Positions 1-9,603 of a stretch of DNA of 64,000 bases are shown here, one piece after another; the stretch's first letter is position 1, and each line of letters begins with the position of its first letter. Origin of the DNA: Chrysaora quinquecirrha (taxonomy: Eukaryota; Cnidaria; Scyphozoa; Semaeostomeae; Pelagiidae); contig JACTAT010000061.1 of NCBI GenBank assembly GCA_014526335.1, forward strand, positions 473,098-537,097, in the 5' to 3' direction. Position numbers and translations under genes: made by a program. The notes beneath the pieces are model-generated. The model did not search any database and had not been told where the DNA came from. It saw only the letters and a program-made list of their open reading frames with translations.

Positions 1-356
1 GGCGAAATCGGTCAAACCCGCAACCCGTGAACTCCCAAAGCCCCCCAGAGATTCCAAAGAGTGAATCTCGGAGTGAATTGCCCCTCGACTACTCGATGGA
101 TATTGAGTATAATGCTCTGCTCACATTTTATGGGGTTAACTGTATACTGTAGTCATCAAAGTGTTGCCTGTTTCTATATTTCACATAACACAACTAATAA
201 ACACGGGGCTTATCACTTAAAATCCTAGTAATAAGTAAACGTCGAAATATTCCCAAAAGCCTCGACAACAAAATGAAGATGCAACATGTAGCTCCTCTTA
301 CCGCTTATGTAGACTGCCAGTCCAAGCAGGACGGCAATAAGTACTAAAGCTCTCAT
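1..356 (-). CDS. Gene A: small secreted protein, 3' end off the window
   Basis: Exon 1 is 302-356: MRALVLIAVLLGLAVYIS plus one base, a clean signal peptide, ending at a gtaaga donor. A possible acceptor (gtgagcag) at 117-118 opens an exon at 116 that reads without a stop to base 1, beginning EHYTQYPSSSRGAIHSEI and rich in Ser and Gly. Upstream, a pyrimidine-rich stretch ending ttcttag lies 27 nt before the ATG, so a 5'UTR intron is likely. The 55-nt signal exon with phase-1 exit is the same length and phase as in gene B (4936-4990). The signal exon is well supported. The second exon is weaker because its acceptor lacks a good pyrimidine tract. I do not recognise the family. Confidence 0.5.
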
Positions 357-619
357 TTGAATGAGTTCCTCGCTTTTTGTTGCCTAAGAAGGATGGGAGA
401 TAACAAGAATAAGTACATACATACAAACATGTCCGAGCCCCGGGGGGGGTACTTCAATATGTAGACATACCAGACGTGCCGCTCATATGGATGGGTTTTT
501 TCGACTGAATTTCTCTACACATGGGTCTGATATTCTGCTCGATTCTGGTTGATGGGTTGGTATTTTAGGATTTTCTTACCAAAAGGTCCCATTATGATTT
601 ACCGCAAAGAAGCTGACAA

Positions 620-700
620 CCTTTCCACTTTGTTTTTGCTTTTGTTGCCTAAGAAAGATGGGAGATAAAAAGTATAAGTACATACAAACATGTCCGTCTT
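620..700 (-). repeat. Duplicated 5'-UTR acceptor region of gene A
   Basis: The stretch with gttgcctaagaaagatggga and the following aagtacatacaaacatgtcc repeats, with few changes, the stretch at about 376-440 just upstream of gene A's ATG. On the minus strand both read as a pyrimidine tract ending in ttag before GCAACAAAA. There is no signal-peptide ATG after this copy. A gtaaat donor-like site follows, so it could be an alternative non-coding 5' exon or a relic of a duplicated gene. Confidence 0.45.
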
Positions 701-804
701 CTGGTTGATCGAGCTTGGGCGGGGGGGGGACTCAAGATTTCAAATATTTAACTCGTTTACAGTATCTTTTTTGTGTCTCAAACCCGGGGGACAGGTATCC
801 TTAC

Positions 805-1180
805 ACGTTTTTTTTCTATAAGGAACACCTTTATAAGGAACTCGAGGCTGAAAATTCCCAAAAAAATAAGGAACTTTAAGGAACTGCCGAGGCTCGGATG
901 AAAAACAAAAAATAATTTTTTTCAAAAACAATACGATTTGTACTGAAAAAATACAGAATAACAATACATTTCCCATCGTTCTGCCAAAAAAGACTAAATT
1001 TATATTACGTTTAAAGTTAGAAAATGAAGCAAGTTTATATGAATTTGCTGTAAAAGTTAGTATTCAAACATATCTCACGACAAGGAACAATATAATGAAC
1101 TTCAGCCTCATTTAGTTGAAAAATTAAGGAACGCCAGCCCCAATTCAGGCCAAAGGCTCCTTATAAAAAAACGTGTATCC
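805..1180. repeat. TTATAAGGAAC-type MITE, copy 1
   Basis: The left end has acacgttttttttctataag and aaggaacacctttataagga; the right end has ccttataaaaaaacgtgtat. The two ends are inverted repeats around a non-coding core. The same ends recur near 4200, 12288, 13935, 30880, 58800, 60062 and 63753. Confidence 0.6.
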
Positions 1181-2378
1181 TGTTTCGTCAAACATGCGGG
1201 TTCCGCGCTCACTTTTTCAAGTGTTTCTCCAAATCTGTATCTATCTCGGACCTTGTTCCTTTTTTTCTAGAATCTGAGAAGCCCTGAGAGTGAGAGGCGC
1301 GAGAGGTACAGAATTTTGTCCTTCCTGAATACACCCCCAGTAACGACCCCGCAAATTCCAAAATCATAAATTGTCGACGGGGATCACAAAAATCAAGATA
1401 AGTAAGAAGCAAGATAATGTATCTGCTACTGTAAACTGGAGTTTGTAATATCTATATTCGGCGTTGAATAAAAACATTACATTAAGCGGAGAATTAAACA
1501 TTAAATGGGAAAAACCAAAGGAACAAGGCGGGGAAGATTTTTCAGGTCAAACCTGGCGGGGAAACAAATTTTCTTGGCGGGCCATCATTTTACCTTGGCG
1601 GGGAAGCGCTTCAGCGGGGTCGTTAATAGGGGGTATCTTAATAATCACATTACATACATAGCTTTTGCAGCCTGTATGCCATGCTTGAAAAGAAAAGGAT
1701 TAAATTTAAGAAACGTTAAATAAGAATACAGAAAAAGAAATAAAACCAGACCAAGTTCTGAAGCACTGACTGGACTGTGTTTGGTTTCGCCCTTTTATAT
1801 ATGCCACGATCGCTTCTCTAAATTATGTAACCATACTTATCGCTGACAAATTATGTGTGGGATGACGCAGGGAAATGAACTTAATGAACAGAATTTTGAA
1901 AGCCAATTTTGAACATCAAATTGACAATAAAGCGTAGGCGAATGCTTCCTCAACTCTAACGTCAACTGGCGGAAGAATCTTTGAATCGTGTGTATCTCAT
2001 TTCTGTTGCAGTAAAAACCAATCACACGCAGTGCAGAAAAGAAAATATGCTTATTATGTTCAGTTATGTTAGGGCCACATTTTGATGCTCTACAGGCATG
2101 GTGGGTCCATAATAACAGAATAGGGAATAGGGATTATGTCCTAACTCTGTACCCTAATGCAGGTGGAGAGTCGCTGTCAAAAATTGGGTGCACGAACGGT
2201 CATAATGACTATTGAGCTGATGATGATGATGACGAATGTAGGTTGACAGGTTATGTGCCATTCGTATGGTAGGTTTTCTTCAAAACTTCCCTACAACTTG
2301 GTCTAATCTATACCGAAAAATGCATACTCAAATCATAAAACTGGGTGGCTTAAAACCGTGGAAAACAATACCTCGAGT

Positions 2379-2456
2379 AGCCTGATAACCAGCCCATTAT
2401 TCTAAAGTAATAACTCACCACTTATTTCTTTATAATAATGGGCTGGTTATCAGGCT
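2379..2456. repeat. Perfect 22-bp inverted repeat, 34-nt loop
   Basis: agcctgataaccagcccatt onward at 2379-2400 is exactly complementary to 2435-2456. A looser pairing (acctcgagta against taccttgaggt) extends it outward. It is probably a small foldback transposon. No coding content. Confidence 0.65.
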
Positions 2457-2874
2457 GTACCTTGAGGTGGGCTGGGCTTTAAGAATCAGCAAGAAAATGC
2501 ACATCCTTGTGCCAGCTACTTATTCCCGATCATTTCTGGCCTGTTCCAGCTTTTAGAGATACATAGAGAAATAACTATCTCTCGTAAAAATCGTATAGGT
2601 CTTTTCACGTACGCGTTCCTTTCAGACAGCGAGTGTTTATGTGGAAGCAGAAAAGTAACAGAAGCTTAAACAGGAGATACTACAACTGTAAAATATTGAA
2701 TATTGCCTTCGTTAATGTCAGAAACATTAGTTCGTTATAATAAACATAAAGACAGGACGAATTACATTTTAAGCTCGCTTGCTAAATTTACATAATAAGA
2801 ATCATTACTGTTGATCGCATATTTGTTCAGAAATGCGATGGATGCGATAAGGACGACGCGATTCTCAAGCGACT

Positions 2875-4990
2875 CTACTTCCCAGCAGAAGAACGTTGGC
2901 TCCTTCTTCTGTTAATTATTCTACGTCTACGCCAAGTACGCCTTCTGCGAAGTGTTACTCTTCTACGAGGCCACCATCGCCTCCGTCTTCTACCAAACCA
3001 GCGAGGATCTGCTGTTTTCGTAGACTTCTCAGCCACGGTATGTTCTGTCCAGCATGTAAAAGAAAGAAAAGTCGTCATAGAATGATAAAAAATTATTCCT
3101 ATACAAAAACAGCCACAAAGCCCAAAGCCGTTCTGTGTCGTGGTAGCTACGTATTTGATCGAGTTTACGTACGTGACTTCGTGAAATGAGTTAAATTTTA
3201 CCGCCTAAATGGGTGACTTGGAATAGAGGCTACCGCTACAGATGGCGTGCGTTTCTGTCAGTCCTCAACCTCGTCCCCAGGGCGCATAGGCCTCTACGTG
3301 AAACTCCGCTGTCCATATTCGATTTGACGGTTGAGACTCGAGGAAATTCGATTTGGGGCCTGGGGACGAGGTTGGTCAGTTCTAGACTTATTACGTGAGT
3401 CGTGGTTATGGCTATTGAATTCAATGGCTGGACCCTCAAACTACTGAAGCAAATAACAACAGCATCAATTCAATTCAATGTGAGCGAAAATTAGCGACTT
3501 CTTTGGCTACACTGTATGTCAGTCTCTTGTTTTTATTAAGAATTCTCGACTACAGAAATAATCTCCTTAGTTACGAGAATTCGATTTGTCAGTGCTGATC
3601 GCTCAGCTGTAGTAACTAAGGAAATTATTCCCAGAATTCAGTGCAAAAATCCTCAATAAAAAAAAGACAGAGCAGCGGCAATCTCTTTCGAAAGCCTCCA
3701 TGGGGAGGGGTTGGACTGGGATTGGGGACTCGTGATGTTCAAAACAAACATGCATTTTGTGAGAAAGAATGGCTTAAAAGGATAAATACATCCTTTCCTT
3801 CCTGTTGCCACTAGATGCTACGCGAAACAATGACTTAATGTTAACGAAGAAGGTCTTAAGTCCCTAATATTAATCACTGGTAAGAACTAACCATTGGAAT
3901 CGTCATCTTCAATAAGCATACTGTCTTCGAATTCTTCTGGACTGGAAAATTTATTCTCTTGCAATTCTCTTTCACCAGGATCTTCTTCAATTGTTGTCTC
4001 GATACTCGCTTCTTCATTTGTAGCTAATAGTTCATCTGCCGCTGCTGCTTCTTGAGGAATTTTCGCATCTTCGGCTAAAAAGGAAAAGGCAAAGCCATTT
4101 TAATGGCTTTTGATATTTGAAACAACAGATTGCTTGGTTTCTCGTCTGATTATATTCCTACGATTGGCCTAAAGAGCGAAGAAATCGACTTACCATCCTA
4201 GGTTTTGGTACACTCTTTTTTTTATAAGAAACTAAGATTTTTTTCAGTACTCAAAGTTTCTTAGGTTTTGGACAATTTTGGTACAGAAAGTTCTTAGCGG
4301 TTCAAAATTTTTTAGTGCCAAAACAGGTAATTGACGCTTAAACTTGACAAATAGAAGAAGCAATGCAATTCACGTTTACATCAGCTGTTTTTTGTAAAAA
4401 TAGACACTTATGGTGTAACAGAAGTTCATTTTGCGATGCTATATTTCTAATTCTAAAGATTGTTGAGACCTGCGAGTTTCTTATCATTTTGGGTCGAGTA
4501 CTGAAAGTTTCTGAACCAATATTGATCTCAGTACTGAGTTTCTTATAAACGGGCTTCTTATAAAAAAAGAGTGTTCTTCCTAATGTAGCCTGACAACTAT
4601 GTACCCCTCCTATGGGTGGGTTTCTCTTGAAAAATTCAATAGGTCCAATTTATGCCCAAAATATAGAAGTATAGAATCAAATTTCCTCAGCATTAAGGAC
4701 ACAAATGGATACTTCAACATAAAACTTGGGGCTGAATGTTTAACACCATACCTTAAAGAAGGGTTGGTTTGGAAAAACTTAGGGGCACATTCCTGTACAT
4801 TTAAGGTTCAAGTACCCACCGCTAAATGGACCAGGCACCGAAACCAATAGATTATGGAGATGTATTTACGCGAATACAAACAAAAAATTTAAGGTTTGAA
4901 TCTCGACAGTAGTAAATATTGAAATTACAACTTACCACTAACGCAGAGACGCAGGCAGAGAAAGAGAAGAAATTCTTCCAACAACTTCAT
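2875..4990 (-). CDS. Gene B: acidic-pro / Arg-Trp-rich cationic secreted peptide precursor
   Basis: Three exons join in phase: 4936-4990, 3892-4074 and 2875-3044, giving 408 nt and 135 aa. Exon 1 is a signal peptide (MKLLEEFLLFLCLRLCVS), phase 1, with a gtaagt donor. Exon 2 is strongly acidic: about 22 Asp/Glu against 3 Lys/Arg in 61 residues, leaving through a gttagt donor. Exon 3 follows a long pyrimidine tract ending in ggacag; after EHTVAEKSTKTAD comes a 43-residue tail with 21 Arg and 4 Trp, including RRRRRWWPRRR and TWRRRRIINRRR, ending SSAGK-stop. The terminal Gly-Lys is a possible amidation signal. Signal peptide, acidic pro-part and cationic end is the layout of cnidarian host-defence peptides such as arminins; I see no sequence match to them. 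If intron 2 is retained, a TAG at 887-889 of that kilobase (3887-3889) gives an 80-aa acidic protein instead. A protamine-like role is less likely because of the signal peptide. Confidence 0.7.
3266..3376. repeat. CCTCGTCCCCAGG-ended MITE, short copy (intron 2 of gene B)
   Basis: It starts aacctcgtccccagggcgca and ends gcctggggacgaggtt, which are inverted repeats. The inner parts (ctctacgtgaaactccgctg; ttgacggttgaga) match both ends of the longer copy at 25945-26359, so this is an internally deleted relative. Confidence 0.7.
4200..4572. repeat. TTATAAGAAAC-type MITE, copy 2 (intron 1 of gene B)
   Basis: It begins cactcttttttttataagaa and ends cttataaaaaaagagtgt, forming inverted ends. The inner 'ttcttaggttttgg' and 'gtactgaaagtttc' segments are also arranged inversely. 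It lies between the signal and pro exons of gene B. Confidence 0.65.
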
Positions 4991-5093
4991 AATTTTGATT
5001 ATGTCTTTGCCTAAAAAAGATTAAATACGCATGAAATCAATTTTCAAAAGCACATGCGGATAATTCGCTATGTTTGGCAAAGCTTCTTCAGAG

Positions 5094-5650
5094 CTAGGCC
5101 TTGACCAAGTGATCAAACCTTGTTTGTCGAACATGTGAAATTTGCTTTAAATCAAGCAATGTTTGAACGTTTGGTGGTGGTGTCAAAAAACATTGCTTGA
5201 TAAGTAGAAGTAAGCAACATTTGCTGTTCGATTGCTTTGTAAATTAATAGTTCAAAAACATTTTTCGCTTGACTCAAGCAAAAATTAGCTATTTGACGAG
5301 CAATATTATTCGACGTGGCCAAACGGTAAAACATTTTGCTAGACAAGCAACTTTCAAATGTAGGACAAATAATGTCTGAAAAGAGTTTAATATTAATTTT
5401 CCATTGGTCTTCCCGCTGAATCTCGCAAGCTGATTTGTGTTTAAAACACAACGCCAATTCGGCTTCTTTTTCTGATTGGTGCATTTCGAGCCTTATCTGG
5501 GTAAATTTGCCTTAGTTTATTGTTTCGGTCTGTTTCTGACGCCCATATTCTGAGGAGTGTCAGACGAAAAATGCTTTTAGATATGCCCGATGATGTTTCC
5601 GCTGTTTATCGCAATTTTGAAAAAATGTTTGATCGTTTGGCCAGGACCTT
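5094..5650. repeat. CAAACATTG MITE interrupted by a second repeat
   Basis: It starts ggccttgaccaagtgatcaa and ends gatcgtttggccaggacctt, the usual ends of this family, with repeated caagcaatgtttga blocks inside. About 5372-5612 is a different repeat (cgcaagctgatttgtgttta ... gacgcccatattctgaggag) that recurs near 16055, 24040, 30370 and 46180, so one element has inserted into the other. Confidence 0.6.
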
Positions 5651-6360
5651 ACGCCAATGCACAAAAGAGAGTTCTTTATCTTAATAGACAGCGATAACAG
5701 ACCAACTTACCTTGAAAACACCAGTGCACCCTTCGCCAGCCTGGATAGAGTACAACTGCTGCCACATCAGTCTGTCCGGCTTTTTATACTCCTTTGCTGC
5801 AAACCCCTTGAGTCTTATTTGTGTTTAAGCATTGGTATGTGAATTGCGCTTAGGATTTCTGCAAGATCCGAAAATGCCAGAAAAGTGGGACTTGGTTGTT
5901 TTTGTGTCCCAATGGGTACCTAATATCCAAAGTTGGAATGGTCTTGAAAATGACGGATATTGTTCAGAAATGAAAATTTTATCTGGAGAAAGGAGGTGCA
6001 CGCGCGCGTTTAGAATTCACCAAACTCTTAGTCTGGTTAATCAAAGGAAAACACCAAACAGTGATTTTGAGTGTTCAGCTTCGATCACGCTATTTCCAAT
6101 GAACACAATGATCCCCCGGGGCATTACGTAAATTTTGTGGGTACTAGGGAAGTGCCTAGTGGGTACTAGGGATGATATTAGGGATGGTAACCCCACGAGG
6201 ACGTGCCTCTCGGAAGAGTATCCTTTTTTACGATTCTAGTAAGGAATGTTGCCAAATTTCCTAATTTAGGGGAAAGAAATGGCTCATTTATAGCCTACCG
6301 CAGCGCATTAGAATCAAGCGCAGTTTTATTCCGTCATTTACATGGCGTTCCCTGGAAATG

Positions 6361-6727
6361 ATGAACCGATATATTATTTCTATTTCTATTGATTTATTTG
6401 CATAAAGTTTTTACAAACTTAATCTCGCAAATGTTAAAATAAGTAAATGAATTAAATAACCTGATAAATTTGAATAAATAAATATAAAAGATACAATAAA
6501 ACTATGAGCGTCCTTGTTAAAATATTTTATCTTTATAAACTATAGAATTTGTTTAGTTCATCATTAAAGTCATTCGGGTTGACATAGTTCACTATATTCG
6601 ATGGTAGTTTGTTCCATAATTTTACGCAAGAAGGAAAGAACGAGTGTTCATAAGACTTCAGTGCTGCATAAATTGGTTGAAAGCGAATGTCACTGCAACG
6701 CTGGCGTTTGGGAATACAACTGGGTCT
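6361..6727 (-). mobile_element. 5'-truncated LINE, end of reverse-transcriptase ORF2
   Basis: On the minus strand 6533-6727 encodes a C-terminal piece of a non-LTR retrotransposon ORF2. It contains RFQPIYAALKSYEHSFF and CVKLWNKLPSNIV and ends FNDELNKFYSL-stop. The 'WNxLP' segment followed by a short Phe/Leu-rich tail is typical of CR1/L2-like elements. About 170 bases of AT-rich tail follow, ending in a tttctatttctatt run. Nothing upstream continues the frame: the element is dead. Confidence 0.65.
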
Positions 6728-7589
6728 GCTCTGTCATTATGAACGTAAACAAAAGGCTCAAAGCGTAAAGCCAGGTAAAGACGGCAAGTAGCTATATGAA
6801 ATGCTAGACGCTAAAATTAACTCCATTAGGGGGCAATCAAACAAGTGCGATCAATGGCAAGAAGTGCACTATAACTACACTCTCCCCAGAAAAGATTCAG
6901 AAATATCATAAACTAGCTACTGCTCTAACTGCCATTCAGTTAAACCCCATTTGCATACTTCTCACCAGATGTTGACAAGGATGTTTGACTCTGGGGACAC
7001 CAGTGCCCCTCTCATCATCCGTGCACCCACTCTGGATTGCTGCCGCATTTGAGCAGACCCATGCCATCGGTTCTGTGTCGCTAGCTATCGACAGCACACA
7101 ACACCCCTATAATATAAGGTTTGGCGCGGCCCGCCCCACATGGGCAGCTGCCCTTGACGGGTCTTGCAAAACCACAACCGGCTTCTTGTCACATCACACT
7201 TCCAATGTCCACATAAAGTATTTAATAACGAAACATAGTACCGTATTTAATGCTTTATGCGTACCGTATGTAACGAGTACCGTATTATGTACGTAATGTT
7301 GATTGCTTTTGCATTCTAAATGATTCTTAATTGGTTGTTGCTAGCATGCACATTGTTTGTTTCTCTGTTGTTTTTCTCAGCATGGGGGAAAAGTGGGCTG
7401 ATTAACCAGCTCCATGAACCTCTTAAAACCGGTTTTACAAAACGGCCCGTCTTCGATACCCCGCGCTAAAAAATATCGGTCAATATTATACCCTGAACGA
7501 TGGCACATTCCCGCATACCAAATACGCTGAGTACCTCCATGGGTATGTATTTCTCCTTCTTAAAAGCCGAGGGAGGGAAAGGTATACAT

Positions 7590-7890
7590 AGAGAGCAGCG
7601 TAGCGAAGTGGTTAGCACTTGCGCCATTTGGGCTCAAGGTCTTGGGTTCAAATCCAGACAAGGGAGCACAAATTCACCAAGGTGTAAAATTGGTACCTTA
7701 GTGATGAAGGCCTAAAAACCCTCGTAGCGCCGACTGTATGGCTGCACGCAAGTCGATATATACTCCCCAGGGAGTATAGCAAAAAAAATGGAAAAACAAA
7801 AAAAAACAAGGCCTGAGCTAAGGGGGTAAATAGTTGTAAAGCGCGGTTGAATATGCCCTTATAGATGACGGCGCTATATAAAAGCCATGA
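7590..7890 (+). mobile_element. tRNA-derived SINE (family C)
   Basis: A tRNA-like head has tagcgaagtggttagcactt (A box) and ggttcaaatccag (B box), followed by an unrelated body, an A-rich piece (aaaaaaaatggaaaaacaaa) and tatataaaagccatgacctt at the end. The open frame across it is accidental. Confidence 0.6.
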
Positions 7891-9603
7891 CCTTTACCTT
7901 TTACCTATAGTAGGTATATACATATATAGGTATACATGAGGTTACATAGCTGAGGTGTGGTACGACATGTAAAAACCTTATTTTTTCATGCATTTGGTCA
8001 TGCACTTTATTGCTATAATACCAACATATATTCTGCGCATCAATTTCAATAAGTCCTCTTCTCAATAAAGCTTCATCATGAATAAGCACCCTTTCTTGTG
8101 CATAAGATTTAAATAAGCTCCCGGCCTTAATCGTTTCATTACGGTACTTCTAATACTTCTAAAAAACATTCGCATATCAGATTCCGATTCTTCAGGTCTG
8201 CAAATGAACTGGACGATGTTCAGAGAAATGTTCAATTCATTTGTTCAGGGAAGGGCCTAAGAAAGACGCTTTGTCTCCACTTCTTTCGTCTGACGCACAG
8301 AAGCATATTTAACCGCCTGCCAAACAACGCAACATTTCAAGCGACATTTGTTTCGTGAAGCAGCGAAGGTACAATGCCTGCAAAAAGTCTTGGAACACTT
8401 TCACTATTTCTACTCAGATGGTAGCAGAAAAATCCCCTCCCCCATCAAACTGGGGGAAGGGGGTTGATTTTCTGTATTTCCCCGGAAGAAAGGGAAGAGG
8501 AGTCGTATTTTTTTAAAACTACGGGGGTGTTCCAAGGACTTTTGGCAGGCATTGTAAGTTAACCTGGGAGGCCAAACGCTGCAACATTTCAAATGCAACA
8601 TTTGTCTGCGTATAAAAAAAAGAACTGGAAACGAATCAATGATGTTGTTTCTATGGTAACCATGCTTTTGGCGCGAACGGCAAAGCGTTGAAATTATGCC
8701 CAAACAGGCAACCGTCTTGCCGAAACAAGCTAATATCTTTCATTTCATTTTAAATGAAACAAGTCTCGAGACATTTCGTATTATTAAAAGATGAATATAA
8801 AGAGTGCTAATAAATTCAAATGCAAAGCATTGACATGTAACCTCAGAGGTGCACATGAATTGAATTTAGAAATTGATGAGGTCTCTCTGGTCTCTTCTAA
8901 ATATGAACTGTCCTCAAAGGTATCGTAATGTGGTATTGTGCAACTGCAACTTCAGTTTAGTAGTTCAGTTTATCTGCCTTGAAGAAGACGAGAAATCGAG
9001 CGAAAAGTAAAGTTCCTTGCTGTACTCAATTGCATTGAAACAGGTAATAAAACCTAAACGACAAATTTATAGATTCTTAAAATCATCGTTTTCTTTTGGA
9101 AAATAAATTCGGATTGCTTTGATCGGGGAACAAAAAGTAGACGTCGAACAGACCCATGGCGTAGGCCGAAAGACAAACTGGAGTACAAACTGCGCACAAA
9201 CTGGAGGTCACGCCGTCTCAGCGTCTCAGCTCAGCCACGAACAAAATACAACACAGAAATGACGCTAAGTTTGTTTTCAGGGCTAAGGCCAAAGCGCGAG
9301 TAAGCGCGAGTGTGAGTTTGTGCGCAAATAGTTAGCGTGCATGTATACCGGAGGAATAGGCAAAATATTATAAAATCCGGTACCGGAACAATATCTCTAC
9401 GGCGTTAGAAGAAATGCTACGGGTCATCCTAAAACTTAGCCCTGAATGACCCCTTGACTAATAACACTATCGGAAGGCAAGGTTGGGTTGATTTTCTCGA
9501 GTTCTCTTTCCTTTCAGATACTGTAGGCCTGAACGTTAAAGTTCATGTTCAAAATATTCCTTGTTCAATTGTTTTCAGGTACGAGATCAGGAGGAGATAA
9601 ATT

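Larger units (their letters stand above)
357..2874. other. Intergenic stretch between genes A and B
   Basis: No convincing coding exon seen. It holds a partial duplicate of gene A's upstream region (about 620-700), G-runs near 446 and 720, a copy of the TTATAAGGAAC repeat (about 805-1180) and a perfect 22-bp inverted repeat at 2379-2456. Short open frames here have no splice or homology support. A short ATG run lies near 2218-2232. Confidence 0.5.
4991..9603. other. Intergenic stretch between genes B and C
   Basis: The two peptide genes are back to back here (B minus, C plus). The B 5' side has tcttttttag, a UTR acceptor 20 nt before its ATG (about 5011). The C side has a likely non-coding exon ending at gaaacag/gtaata near 9041 and an acceptor gttttcag at 9578. 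Between them lie a CAAACATTG repeat with a nested insertion (5094-5650), a LINE 3' end (6361-6727), a SINE (7590-7890) and unassigned sequence at about 5660-6350, 6800-7580 and 7900-8960. I see no further convincing exons. Confidence 0.45.

Noticed and set aside
2875..3078. Arg-rich frame as a sperm protamine
   Set aside because: It joins in phase to a signal peptide and an acidic pro-part, which protamines lack.
3892..4990. Gene B as only a two-exon acidic secreted protein
   Set aside because: Possible through intron retention, but the gttagt donor and the strong acceptor before the Arg-rich exon, in matching phase, favour three exons.
7500..7715. 71-codon plus frame
   Set aside because: It runs through the tRNA-derived SINE at 7590-7890.
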